Part shown: positions 19,735 to 30,450 of the stretch, one piece after another
How positions within the stretch are numbered: position 1 is the first letter of the stretch
Layout: the number at the start of each line of letters is the position of its first letter
Assembly: GCA_037127315.1 (NCBI GenBank)
Contig: JBBBDQ010001270.1
Coordinates: 5,595,001 to 5,659,000, forward strand
Reading direction: 5' to 3'
DNA from: Ascarosepion bandense
Taxonomy: Eukaryota; Mollusca; Cephalopoda; Sepiida; Sepiidae
Length of the DNA: 64,000 nt
The notes under the pieces: generated by a model
The model's database searches: none
The model's input: the letters and a program-made list of their open reading frames with translations, nothing else
What the model was told of the DNA's origin: nothing
Translations under genes and position numbers: made by a program

Positions 19735-20380
19735 TGAGATGAGGTAGAATTTACACAATTTACATTATTCAAACTATTGTCTTCATCTTGGTCGCCATTT
19801 GTACGACGTTTCCGCCGATGTACGCTTTGGCCTTTTTCAGGTGCTAGGAATTTCGAACCGACCCCTTTATCACGATCCCTAGGGTATATCATTCTCATTC
19901 CTTGGGCAAAGACTCTTTGGTAGTCATGAATTATCACCCTTTAACTCGACTCTGTAAGTTACTTGTTTCCCACTGCTATAGCCTGCTATTGAACTCACAA
20001 CTCTTTGGGTCAATTCACTGGAAATAACCAACGTTTATATCCATTTAAAGACACATGGCCCAGTAGATACAGATGTTGGTTAGTTCCAGTAAATTGACCC
20101 AATGAGTTGCGAGTTCAATACCAGGCTACAGCAGTGGTGAACAAGTAAATTAGAGAGTCAGGTTATAGAGAAATAACTTGTGACTACTAAAAGAGGCTTT
20201 GCACAAGGAATGAGAATTATATACCACAGTGATCACAATAAAGGGTTCGGTTCAAAATTCCTAGCATCTGAAGAAGGCCGGAGCGTACAGCGGCCGAAAC
20301 GTCGTACAAATGGAAATCAAAATGAGGACAATAGTCTATATAATGTAGATAGTGTAAATACTTTATACCTAAAATGAAAG
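19735..20380. repeat. Long inverted repeat with ~300-bp arms
   Basis: Left arm about 19735-20036, right arm about 20083-20380, spacer about 46 bp. Matching series in opposite orientation: the CTGAA...GGCC...GAAACGTCGTAC unit, ATTCTCATTCCTTG, GTAGTCA, ACTTGTT-CCCACTGCT, GGTCAATTYACTGGAA, TAACCAAC. Identity is roughly 75-85 percent by eye. 19610-19672 and 20425-20490 are a direct repeat flanking it (TCTGGATTTTTTAAAAACTG...GCTGAAGAAGT). Confidence 0.85.
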
Positions 20381-20602
20381 AGAAATAAGAAAAAAGAAAA
20401 GAAAAAGTATTAAGATATAACAGTCTGGATTTTTTAAAAACTGAAAAAAGTTTAAATCGTTTGTCTTAACAAATCGCTGAAGAAGTTTATTAGTGAAACA
20501 TGTTAGATAAAAGATACTTTTCTTACCAGTTCTTTAAATATTCCATATATACATACATACATCTTTTCAAAACCAGGAATTTATTGATAGTCTATAAGGC
20601 CC

Positions 20603-20760
20603 TTTCGTCCAACATCACATCAGGATAAAAAATCGTTTAAAAATTAGATTAAACGAAATAAACAGTAACGATAAACATGAAGAACAAAAAGAGGAAACAC
20701 GATAAAATAAATATACATTAAATATATATATTTAAAACGAGGGGAGGGGAATTCACGTGT
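20603..20760 (-). repeat. PLE-like unit, left arm of a second inverted repeat
   Basis: 20655-20755 is the reverse complement of 21082-21180 (AAACACGATAAAATAAATAT, ATAAACAGTAACGAT). At its outer side the minus strand reads CCTGATGTGATG, TTGGACGAAAGGGCC, another CTGATG...GAAA signature, with a weaker hairpin. Confidence 0.7.
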
Positions 20761-20879
20761 AAATAATTAGCGAGGGACAGTTAAAATAAAATATCCCCTC
20801 CCTTCGTTATATATTAAAAAAAACAAAACTTTTCCTTACACCTAATGGTGTGTAGTGCAGCGTTTTTGCTGTTTCCGTA

Positions 20880-21080
20880 ACAAACTTTTTTTTTATGGGC
20901 CAGGGTTGTTAACCCTGCGACCAACCCCCAAACCTGGAGGAATAGTGATTTTCTAAGCGGAGCTTAGACGCAACACACGGCCGAAAGTAGGGGGTACCCA
21001 GTGCGGATTGAGCTCACTATTCAGTTATAATGATTCTAGCGAGACAAGGTTGCTAACCATTACACCACGCCGAGGTGCCT
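20880..21080 (-). mobile_element. tRNA-headed SINE (SINE-2 head, different tail)
   Basis: Minus strand: CGGCGTGGTGTAATGGTTAG (A box), a GAGCTCAATCC-type B box, CTGGGTACCCC, then a body with GCTCCGCTTAG and a tail GGGTTAACAACCCTGGCCCA plus A run. The head is the same family as 58718-58854, but the tail is not the LINE-A tail. It sits between the two arms of the inverted repeat. Confidence 0.82.
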
Positions 21081-21081
21081 C

Positions 21082-21180
21082 TCCCGTCGTTATAAGTATA
21101 TATATTTATATGTATATTTATTTTATCGTGTTTCCCTCCTTTTTTGCTCTTCATTTTCGTTGTCACTGTTTATTTTGTTC
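21082..21180 (+). repeat. PLE-like inverted-repeat right arm
   Basis: Partner of 20655-20755. Confidence 0.7.
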
Positions 21181-21200
21181 AATGTAATTGTGTACCTCCA

Positions 21201-21231
<31 letters not shown>

Positions 21232-21234
<3 letters not shown>

Positions 21235-21577
21235 GTGTGTATTTTGGCAGCATTTTTTCATTAATGCAGGTTTCATTGAATAATATAGACAAGTTTTATC
21301 TATTAATTTTGTGTAGGATCCGTTCATATAATGTGTCTAGATTTTCTTTCGCTATTTCAATTTGCCTTTTCACAAGCCTCCATTTATATTTCAAGGTGGT
21401 GATGGTGTGTTGGGCTGCTGGATCATGTAATTTAAATTGTGTGTATTTTGGCAGCATTTTTTCATTAATGCAGGTTTCATTGAATAATATAGACAAGTTT
21501 TATCTATTAATTTTGTGGATCCTACACAAAATTAATTGACAAAACTTGTCTATATTATTCAATGAAACCTGCATTAA
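21232..21577 (-). pseudogene. PLE N-terminal coding remnant with direct and inverted duplication
   Basis: Minus frame 21496-21296 reads LPKYTQFKLHDPAAQHTITT, then IEIAKENLDTLYERI, like the PLE region before the RT. An 80-bp block starting TTGTGTGTATTTTGGCAGC occurs at about 21231 and again at 21436 (205 bp apart). A 50-bp part then returns in inverted orientation at 21528-21577. Confidence 0.65.
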
Positions 21578-21590
21578 TATATATATATAT

Positions 21591-22130
21591 TTTTTTTTTC
21601 TAAACATACGCTGTTAAATATAAGAGACAATGAATGTCTATTATGTTTAATCATGAGCCGTTCTTAACGTCGTATTTTTGCTTTAATTTCGGTTGAAAAT
21701 AAAGACAAAAATTCTCCAACATTTGGATAATTATTTATTGGTTTTCTTCTAAGCTTTCGGCTCACATCAGCCATCTTCAGAGAGGTTGTTTAAACTGAAA
21801 TATTATAAAATCCACCATCACCGACGATATTATTTTGTGTTGACATAAAACTCCGCTTGGCAACGGCAATAGTTACCAAAAATAATAAACGCAGTTCTTA
21901 AGTTTGCGATGCGGTTTTATGACGTCACACCGCGGGATAGCGCGAAATGACAACAAAACCATCTAGTCAAATGCAATGTAATATGTTATTTCCTGTTTTA
22001 AAGTTGATTTTATTGAGTGTTGGTTGTTTTGATTTGATGTACATGGCCTCCAATATCCGCAGGTTCCTCTTACTGTGTGTATGAGTAAGGATCACCGTAT
22101 TGTTGACCAACAATATATATATATATTCAA
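21591..22130 (-). pseudogene. PLE C terminus and 3' region
   Basis: At about 22115-21985 the minus strand encodes KRNLRILEAMYIKSKQPTLN, the conserved end of PLE proteins. About 200 bp downstream (21785-21752) comes CTGAAGA-T-GGCT...AGCC-GAAAGC, a hammerhead-like order with a 4-bp hairpin. The tail (21591-21740) with ATAAGAGACAATGAATGTCT recurs at 35324-35500 and 48925-49132. Confidence 0.75.
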
Positions 22131-22242
22131 ATGAATTAGTGAATGCTTTAAAAAGTTGAAACTGTTACCGCGTTAAAGAAATAAAGACTAAGTGATATGA
22201 TTGAGCATATCAAACAGAAGTGAATTCATGTTTTTGTTTTTT

Positions 22243-22412
22243 TTTCATCATATCACCTCGAGCAAGGCGGTAACGCTACTGATGTGCAGAGAGCTACGTC
22301 AGAGAGAAAAGATTGGAAAATAGAGAGCTGGAATGGTAATTTTCTAAGTGTATCTTAGATGTGGCACAAGGTTGAATGTATGAGGCACCCAGTGAGGATC
22401 GTACTCACTACT
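22243..22412 (-). mobile_element. SINE-2 copy, 5'-truncated
   Basis: Minus strand: GAGTAGTGAGTACGATCCTC (B box), CACTGGGTGCC, GTGCCACATCTAAG, TTTTCCAATC and the LINE-A-like tail GCGTTACCGCCTTGCTCGAG...GATATGATG plus A run. Confidence 0.85.
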
Positions 22413-22472
22413 CAATCTTAACCTGTTCAAGTCTAGGATTAACCATTATCTTCCACACATAACATCATAAGT
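22413..22472 (+). pseudogene. Short LINE C-terminal fragment
   Basis: NLNLFKSRINHYLPHITS followed by stop resembles the NLQVFKCRVNRHLLSH ending of LINE-A proteins and the NLNVFKSRFRR fragment at 62705-62800. Short match, so tentative. Confidence 0.45.
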
Positions 22473-22923
22473 GAATCTTATCCGGGTTCCTTGTTAGATA
22501 TTAGATCCGTTTTTTAATATCAGCGCCTTGTCATAATTTCATCTCTCTCATTTAATTGAAAACGTGTATATGCAAATACACGCTCTATATTTCATCTTAT
22601 ATTTGGTGAAGATTTCGCCCCCTCCCAAATTATATATACTCGAAGGCTCAGAATAAACGTTCCTACTAGTATTCAAAATCACACAAATGATATATCTGAA
22701 ACAGACAAAACATCAAAAGACAAAAAAAAAAAAAAAAAAAAAACGAACAAAAAACAAAAAAGCCCTTTGGAAAAGGATGAGGATGTGGCCTAAAGCATTT
22801 GGGACACAATGGACGATATGGACAGCTTTTGCTCTTGTCACTCTCAGGCAGGAGAAAATATAGAGTTAAAAAGAAAAGGCAAGATTATTTGGTTCAGTCT
22901 CTCGTTCACTCTTCAAATGAAAA

Positions 22924-22926
<3 letters not shown>
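22473..22926. other. Spacer, nothing recognised
   Basis: AT-rich with an A run at 22722-22743. No motif or repeat seen. Confidence 0.5.

Positions 22927-23014
<88 letters not shown>
22927..23014. repeat. Two (TA)n tracts
   Basis: (TA)18 and (TA)22 separated by TTTTTTC. Confidence 0.95.
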
Positions 23015-23016
<2 letters not shown>

Positions 23017-23334
23017 AAAATTCAGTTATAATATTCTGTATTTTTTCTTATATATATATTTTAGTCACTCACAAGGCATCTTGAAAGTTGGAAAATGGGG
23101 ATTGGGATGGGCTGGTCTGGAGAACAGTTAAACAAATAACGCGTAGGTACACGTTTACGCATGCGTCTGTTTTGGGTTGGGAGGCAAACCAATTGTTAAC
23201 CAATTGTTAATTTAATATAAATTAAAAAAGGATTAATTCAATGATGTTGAATGACCATTTCGAAATGAAAATTCCCACGGGATTTTTGGAATTTACCTTC
23301 CTGCTTTTTTCACTTGGATTAAAGTATCTGAATT

Positions 23335-23342
<8 letters not shown>
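23015..23342. other. Spacer, nothing recognised
   Basis: No supported feature. Confidence 0.5.
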
Positions 23343-23385
<43 letters not shown>

Positions 23386-23487
23386 ATAGATGCAACGACC
23401 GTTTAAATGACTGATTGACTTTCGGCATATTCACGTTTTTATAAAATATGCAATTCTGACAGGGTGTAGCTTTATGTATATATATAC

Positions 23488-23533
<46 letters not shown>
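23343..23533. repeat. (TA)n and (TG)n tracts
   Basis: (TA)20 at 23343-23383 and (TA)/(TG) compound at 23485-23533, with about 100 bp of unrecognised sequence between. Confidence 0.9.
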
Positions 23534-23535
<2 letters not shown>

Positions 23536-23544
23536 CCATATATA

Positions 23545-23690
23545 TTCGTCATCCACATACAAACCTGTTTCACTGTATCACAGTTCGTTTGTGTGGCTAG
23601 ACACATCCACTTCTGGCCGGGATCGAAACACGACCGATTTGGTGTCAGTTTATGTCGCTACCCGCCTAAGCAATGGTCTCATGGAATCTG
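23545..23690 (-). mobile_element. HH-SINE copy 3 (ribozyme core damaged)
   Basis: The minus-strand head is longer here: TTGCTTAGGCGGGTAGCGAC is A-box/D-arm-like and GTGTTTCGATCCCGG is B-box-like. Ribozyme region 23548-23602: stem I CCACA/UGUGG perfect, stem II ACUGU...ACAGU perfect, stem III ACA-GGUU-UGU-A intact, but CUGAUGA has become CAAACGA, so it should not cleave. Only one long TA/TG flank is present, on the left. Confidence 0.8.
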
Positions 23691-23867
23691 AGAAAGAAAG
23701 TTTTAACGTATACACACACCAGTCACCGAATGAACTCAATTCATTCCTGAAGAGTAATGCATATGTCGCAGAGGTGTAACTGTTTTTTAAAATTTTCTTC
23801 TCTAAATAATCTTCTCCATATTGGTTATCTTTCTATAACTGATATCTCATAAAAACGCTTTATCAAA

Positions 23868-24154
23868 GGTGCTATTTATTATTGAAAAACGCTTTATAAA
23901 ATTATTATTTATTATTGAAAAATAAAAAATTATAAAATTATTATTATAAATTATTATATTATTATAAATTTATAAAATTATTATTTATTATTGAAAAACG
24001 CTTTATAAAAGGTGATATTTATTATTGAAAAACGCTTTATAAAAGGTGCTATTTATTATTGAAAAACGCTTTATAAAAGGTGCTATTTATTATTGAAAAA
24101 CGCTTTATAAAAGGTGCTATTTATTATTGACAAACGCTTTATAAAAGGTGCTAT
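23868..24154. repeat. 34-bp minisatellite
   Basis: About eight copies of a 34-bp unit (GCTATTTATTATTGAAAAAC followed by GCTTTATAAAAGGT). Units 2-4 are degraded by A/T indels; the last five are nearly identical. Confidence 0.92.
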
Positions 24155-24604
24155 TTATATAAAAACACTTGCTCAATATAGTAAAAATTTCTGCCCAATG
24201 TTAGTTTTAACTTGTAGATTGTACGAGAAACTGAACCAAATTATCTTTTTATTTCTTTTTAACTCTATGTTAATTGAAACCAGTTTGACATCTCGGTAAT
24301 TAATGTTTTTACATGTCCCTATGCCCGCAACGTGAACTGATAAAATGTTTTATCTTATCGGAAATGTATTCAGACGATATATTTCTAAGCAACCTATGTT
24401 CAATACCAATAAATATCTTCTCAATAATCAGACTGAGGTGGTGCTGTTTGATATTGACATATTGCTCTATGGTTTCAATCATTCATTATTATTTTTATTG
24501 CTCTATAGTTTCATACATTCATTACTGAGACTTTAATTGACATCAAGATATTCAACAGCCAGTATAACCAGCAATGTTTAATTCCAATTCTTTAAATAAT
24601 TGAA
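24155..24604. other. Spacer, nothing recognised
   Basis: AT-rich. TGCTCTATGGTTTCA-ATTCATTATT is imperfectly repeated once (24470 and 24500). Confidence 0.5.
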
Positions 24605-24875
24605 TTTTTTCGATCATTTCACCCGAAGCAAAGCAATAAAGCCAGTCGGGTGCAACTGGTTAATGAGTGTTAGATAATATTTGAAAAACTACTATTAAGG
24701 AGAGAGGACGATAAAAGAATTAAGAAGGCAGAAGATAACGATTGACATTGTATTTAAATTTTTACATTTCTCCGTCAAGAAGGCAATAAAGCCACTAGGA
24801 AACAATCGGTTACTGTGTGTTAAAGAATATTAGAAAAACTACTATTAAGGAGAGATAACGATACAAGAACAAGAA
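24605..24875 (-). pseudogene. LINE-A2 3' tail, partly duplicated
   Basis: Minus 3' UTR ends at 24605-24640 (TCATTTCACCCGAAGCAAAGC on plus). A second, tandem version of the same tail begins near 24776 (AAGGCAATAAAGCCACTAGG) with the shared ACTACTATTAAGGAGAGA block. Confidence 0.75.
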
Positions 24876-24879
24876 TTAA

Positions 24880-25101
24880 CCCTCTAGGGCCATTTGTATC
24901 ATATTTGATACAGTATGAAAACAAGTCTTGAAAGAAATATTTTCCTGAAAAATTTTTTAAGAGAAATATTTTATAAATTTCAAATGAAAGCAGTACTGAC
25001 TGCTCAGTCAATGAATACCAAATGTTTCCTTATAGGGAAATACCAAATGTTTCCTTATAGGGAAATACTGTATCAAATATGATACGAATGGCCCTAGAGG
25101 G
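24880..25101. mobile_element. piggyBac-like MITE with TTAA target duplications, copy 1
   Basis: Flanked by TTAA on both sides (24876-24879, 25102-25105). Terminal inverted repeats CCCTCTAGGGCCATT...GTATCATATTTGATACAGTA of about 38 bp. Internal CATTTGAAATTTATAAAATA and TGACTGCTCAGTCA. TTAA targets with CCC ends are characteristic of piggyBac. It lies inside the LINE-A2 copy. Confidence 0.88.
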
Positions 25102-25103
25102 TT

Positions 25104-25290
25104 AAGAAGTTAGAAGGTAACATTTGCCATTGCATTTCAATCTTTGAAAATCAAAGTTGACTGAGAAGCAAAAAGCTTGAAGAGAGTTTTACAAGCTGGA
25201 AGTAGGAGAGAAGAAACTGTTAGCATAGAAACCAACGGCTAGATATAGCCATTTTAATTGTAAAATGATGAGAATTTATTGCCAATCTAG
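25104..25290 (-). pseudogene. LINE-A2 fragment (3' part of split copy)
   Basis: Continues the LINE-A2 3' end (TAGAAGGTAACATTTGCCATT, GAGAAGAAACTGTTAGCATA on plus, as at 10225) up to an RTE insertion at about 25291. Confidence 0.75.
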
Positions 25291-25877
25291 TTTTGTTTCT
25301 TCAGGGTGTAGGCGATCATGGTTCTCCACGTCTCATTATCTCTTGTGGCATGTGGTATGTTTGCCCCTGTTGCACCTCGCAACCCTCGTTCCGTCATCCA
25401 CCTGATTAGGCCCAGCAAATATCCGCTGCCTTCCTCTGTCTCTTTTTCCTTCTATCTGGCCTGCCAGTATCAGGTTCTCCAAGCACTCCTTCCTCATTTC
25501 AAGTCCCAGGAACTTCAGTTATATCTTCTTGATGCTCAGTAATAATTTCCTTTTCATTGCCATTCTTTCCAGCACCCCATCATTGCTCACATGCTCAGTC
25601 CTTGATATCCGCAGCATCCTTCTGTAGAACCACATTTCCGCTGCTTCAAGTTTTGTCCTCATTTTCGATGATATTGTCCCGCATTCACTGCCGTGTGGAA
25701 GAACTGACATCACATAGCAATCCAGCACTCTTTTCTTTGTTTCTAGTGAAATTTTCCTGTGTTTTAGTACTTTACTCAGCTTCTGGAATGCGTCCTTTGC
25801 AATGCCAATTCGCCTTCGGATCTTTGTGTCGCACTTTCCATCTCCCGTTAGAACACTTCTTAGGTATTTAAATTTTT
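25291..25877 (-). pseudogene. RTE LINE 3' fragment nested in LINE-A2
   Basis: The 148-codon minus frame includes LTGDGKCDTKIRRRIGIAKD, ISLETKKRVLDCYVMSVLP, MRTKLEAAEMWFYRRMLRI and VLERMAMKRKLLLSI, the RTE-type tail seen at 39325-40135 and 54085-55150. The 3' end lies near TTTCTTCAGGGTG. LINE-A2 sequence resumes directly on both sides. Confidence 0.9.
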
Positions 25878-26560
25878 GTACTGCACTTAAATTCATAAAG
25901 TGTATGTTCCGTAGCAAAAATTTCAATAAAACAATTACGAAGAAAAATATTAATAGACAAGACACAGGGAAGCTCCATTATGTTGTGGAAAAGGTACTGA
26001 AGATATGTTGCTATGTCAGTACCAATAAAATTGTAGATTCTTCTTTGGATCTTTTCAAGAATCTCTAGATATATTGCAGCAACACTAGATATGGCAGTAA
26101 AACATGAATGAATGGCAGACTTTTATCTGTAAGATAGATTCTGGAATTTAAAAATTTTCTCGCACGATATAGTGAACCAACTTTCTTAGATACAGATTTA
26201 GCAATAGAATCAATATAAACTTTACATTTCATGTCAGCTGAACATGTTAGTCCAAGAAGTCGGAATGAACTACTCTTCTGAAAGTTTGTATCAGTTATAT
26301 TTTTGGAAACTAAGAATTTTCTCTTAGATGATTATAAAAGCAGTTTTCGAAGCGTGAAAATTAACAAACAACTTATTTTCTCCTGTTAATAACAAACTGA
26401 AGGCTGACATCACCTGTCGATTTAACCTTATCGAACCGATTAGACTTATTGTTAAGAAAGAACTAAATAGTTTTGTCATCAGAACAGGCACCGTGTTGGG
26501 AACTGATGGTATGAAAATGAGTAACAAGGTAGGTTTAAAGATAGAGCCCTTTATCCTAAT
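25878..26560 (-). pseudogene. LINE-A2 fragment (5' part of split copy)
   Basis: On plus, TTAAATTCATAAAGT aligns with 10310-10323 of the other LINE-A2 copy. Upstream minus translation gives KVGSLYRARKF-like and SADMK-like pieces with many stops. Confidence 0.7.
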
Positions 26561-26892
26561 ACTCTCAGTACTACCGGCACTATTTTCGATGTTTAAGGCT
26601 TTTGTTTTTATATAGACCGTTATAATTTATATCGATTATATCATACTGCAAAATAAGCAATCCTGTGAGCTCACAAACCGTTGCACCATCAAGCAAACCC
26701 ATTAAAATATCAAAATTCACATCTTTTTGGGGGGGTTCCATTTTTCACATGCACATTGTCATTTTAGTACAGTATAAACTAGCTGAAGTGTTTCATGAGA
26801 AGTGTAAATTTGGGAAGGGTTTGGATGAGAGATATAGAAACATTGTGTTTATGTGTGAGTGTGTAGCAAATAGAGGGAGAGGGAGAGAGAGA

Positions 26893-26954
<62 letters not shown>

Positions 26955-27300
26955 TTGTTATGGAGAAAGAGAGATATGTTTTAAAAGAAAGGGTGTGTGT
27001 TTGAAAGAAATTGTGCCTCTGTTAGAAAAAGCGAGTGTGTGCGCGTAAGAAAGCTAGCAATAGATAGGGTACGGGTGTCAGATTAGTGTCTGCGTGTGTG
27101 TGTGAAAGAGAGAGGAAGTGTTTGTGTGGGAGAAAGAAAAATTGCGTGTGAGATAGAAAGAGTGAGTGCAGGTAGGAGAGAGAGAGAGAGAGGGGGAGGA
27201 TGTGTGTGTGTTTATGGAAAAATGAGTCACTATGTGTGTAAAAGAGAGAGTAAGAGAGAGTGAAAACTTGTTAGATATGAACAGAATACAAAAAAAAAAT
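26561..27300. repeat. Low-complexity (TG)n and GA-rich stretch
   Basis: (TG)n about 28 units at 26897-26953, then G/A/T-rich sequence with GAGAGA and GTGTGT runs to about 27260. 26561-26896 is unrecognised. Confidence 0.85.
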
Positions 27301-27464
27301 TCGTAAAATGCGGCCATCTTTGTAACTGGTTGCAAAATACAACCACATATAACCAAAAGGAGAATTATTAAACTAGTTGAACAAGTGATATATTTATAAA
27401 TATACTATTAGAATATTTAATGGAATATTTCAAATACATTTGTAAAGAAAGTATAATAACTAAC

Positions 27465-27470
<6 letters not shown>

Positions 27471-27506
<36 letters not shown>

Positions 27507-27580
27507 TATATTATATATATATATATATATTATATATATTATATTATATATATATTATATATATTATATTATATATAGAC

Positions 27581-27620
<40 letters not shown>
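27471..27620. repeat. (TA)n with ATTATATTATAT variants
   Basis: TA tracts broken by repeated TTATATATATTATATTATAT blocks. Strongly self-complementary. Confidence 0.9.
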
Positions 27621-27624
<4 letters not shown>

Positions 27625-28764
27625 GTCTGCAGATAAATGCTAAGATAATTCTTCTCATTAACAATATTAATTAATTACCATGTCATGTAGAATTACTCCT
27701 CTGAATGCATTGCTTAGCCGATTCCTACAATTTCAAACCAATGATCTACAATCTTACTTAAACCTGAGACAGACACAATCCCGTCTTTGTAAAATTAACC
27801 AAAAACTAATAAAAATACAAAAAAAAAAAACAAATCTAACGAACGTATCTTAAATAACAAAAGATAATGAAACAGTAAGAAAAAATATAATTAGACGTAA
27901 TTAGATTTAAAGATTCCTAATCAATCATCTTTCTATAAAGGTCCAGAAATTACGTATTAATTAGCGACCGACTTGAGTAGCCTTCATTAAAACGGCTTCT
28001 TCATTAGCGTCGTTCTTACGGCAAACAGGTTTGAATCAATTCAAAGGGAGATAATAAGAATTTTTTCGAAATAAAAAATAGCGGAATATTAATAAAATAG
28101 AAAAAAAACCGGCTTATTTGACAAAAAAAAGAAAGAAAAAATAGAAGGAAACACACTAACAAAAATATTCCCAACTAAAAATTATGAAATACTAGCAAAA
28201 CTTTTCGCAACGGCTGTTGTTGCTAATTACCTAATGGAAAGAATGTATTGATTGCTTATGGCGGGAAATTATTTTTGGCGGGAAACTTATGCGATCATGA
28301 AGTCAATAGATACTGCTTCGACAAAATGAATATATTTCAGGGATTATACAGCAGAATAAATGCACATATTAAACAGATAGACCAAAAGACGAAACAGCAT
28401 CAATAAGTCGACAGCCTAATAACAACAACAACAACAAAAAAGAAAAAAAAAAGAAAAAAAAAGAATAAAAATGGAATAACATTACTGGAAGTAAATAATA
28501 TCATAAGTCGGTTAAATCACCAGATAATGGGCTATCTATGAAATAAATGATTACACCCCCCAGTTTTCCCCCCATTATAGGGATTATTTTATCCATGCTA
28601 TAATTACACCTTATTTCACAAACGAAATGAAATAGCTGGAAGGAAACCAATAACAAAGATGCTTATTTCTCAGAGAGAGTATTATACTGCTATCATATAT
28701 ATAATTATATATACATATTTACACGTCTCCCACACAGAGAAACTATATCACATGTTTACAACAT
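27621..28764. other. AT-rich spacer, nothing recognised
   Basis: About 1.1 kb with no supported ORF or window-internal repeat. A-rich run at 28425-28470. Confidence 0.5.
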
Positions 28765-29195
28765 TTACGGCTTCTGCTCCGATGAACTTAGATCACTGGT
28801 GCCCCCTAAATACAAATTTGCACGAGATACTAGATTAGCAACAAGATCCCACCCTTTTACAGTGAAACCGATAAAATGCAACCGCAACTTCTACTCCAAC
28901 AGTTTCTTTCCTCGCACTTCGCGACTGTGGAATTCTCTTCCACATGATTGCTTCCCGACGGCTACAATCTCCAGGAGTTTAAATGTAAGGTCAATAGACA
29001 CCTCCTAACACACTAACCTGCTCCCATTCTATCAAACACTCTTCCCATCTGCCCAACCCTCATCCTCGGTGTCCTTACTCATCTGTCACCTTCCTCCTGA
29101 CATACCCTATGTCTAACTACTCCTTCTCTTTACCTTCCCCTATGTAGCCCCATGCGCAATAGTGGCCTTGCTTGGGGTGAAATGATTAAAAAAAA
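28765..29195 (+). pseudogene. LINE-A 3' end, 5'-truncated
   Basis: Starts abruptly at YGFCSDELRSLVPPKYKFARD, reads TRLATRSHPFTVKPIKCNRN, SNSFFPRTSRLWNSLPHD, then the 3' UTR and GTGGCCTTGCTTGGGGTGAA ending in ATGATTA9. The best-preserved LINE-A terminus here. Confidence 0.93.
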
Positions 29196-29199
29196 ATCA

Positions 29200-29560
29200 A
29201 GCAGTGTGAAATAAAGAGAGCCTTACTTGTAATATTTCCCGAAGAGAAAACTGGAGAGAGAACAATTTCTCTGTGAAGATGGTGAGGACATATGTCTTTC
29301 TCTGTATGCTTTGATCATCCTTCTCCGAGATTTACATCCTAACTTTCCTTCATCATTCCATCAAGTGACGTCCCTCACCGTCACTTGAGGTCAAAATCTT
29401 AAAATATCTTCAATTTTTATTCTGTAAGAGACCTTTTCCTCCCAACAATTTTCAAAGAAATTAACGTATGAGAAAGGGTGATAATACTTCACCAAATAAA
29501 AAATATGAATGTGGCATAAATACCTCCCACATAGTGGTAAAACATTAGTTGAAATAGTGT
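29200..29560. other. Spacer, nothing recognised
   Basis: May include the 3' UTR and end of the adjacent mariner, but no terminal inverted repeat was identified. Confidence 0.45.
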
Positions 29561-30450
29561 CTTCATCGAGCTAATGTCTTACCAGTATGTATGAGGTACT
29601 TCTTGAATAAGTTATCGCTGATTTTCATGAAAATGTTTGTTTTATTTACAAATGAAGAAACATGTCACTGAAAGTATTGTTCATCGCTCGCCACTACATT
29701 TTCCCATATTTCTGGCTGCATTTGAATCCCACGTCTGAAAAACGACACGTCTTTTGAGGCTAACCATAAGTCGACCCATTATTTTGCATTTTTATAGGAA
29801 TTAAAATGCTGCTCAGTCAGGCCATGTGTCATCAATTGGAACAAGTAATAATCGGATAGGCCAATATCTGGTGAAAACGGCGGATTAGGTGGGACTTTTA
29901 ATTTCAGCGTTTCCAAGTAGATTTTTACCCGTTTTGAAACATGTGGTCTAACGTTGTCATGTTGCAAAGTCATTTTGTCATGTCTCTGCTGTTTTTGTTT
30001 CTTCAATGCTCAATTCGAACGCATCAGTTGTAGTAAGCAGCTCATAGTAAACTACACCCAGCTGATTCCATCAAATGCAGAGCAGAAGATTCGAATCATG
30101 AATATTCGCTTTTGTCGCCAATGTTGATGCATGGCCGGACTTACCCCACGATCTTCTACGTTTAGGATTATCACAATGTATTCACTTTTCAACACCAGTC
30201 AAGATACGATGCAAAAAAATCTTCTCTTTCTGCCGTTGAAACAACTATTCATACGTGACAAGACGACGTTCGATATCTCTCGACTTGAACTCATGGATAC
30301 CCAATATCTTTGAGTTTGAATTATTCTTAAAACTTTCAAACGTTTCATAACAGTTGTGTGATCAACTCTAAATGATTCTGAGAGTTCAGCTGGCGTCTGA
30401 TAGGAGTCTTCATAAAGTAATGCCTCCAATCCTTTGTCTTCAATTTTTTT
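29560..30450 (-). pseudogene. mariner transposase, central and C-terminal part
   Basis: Minus strand in order: EALLYEDSYQTPAELSES, FRVDHTTVMKRLKVL (helix-turn-helix), SWGKSGHAST-like, QLGVVYYELL, LQHDNVRPHVSKRVK (second catalytic Asp), PPFSPDIGLSDYYLF (third Asp, 34 residues on), HGLTEQHFNSY and RGIQMQPEIWENVV-like. DD34D spacing is as in mariner. Stops and frameshifts between blocks, so inactive. Confidence 0.9.
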
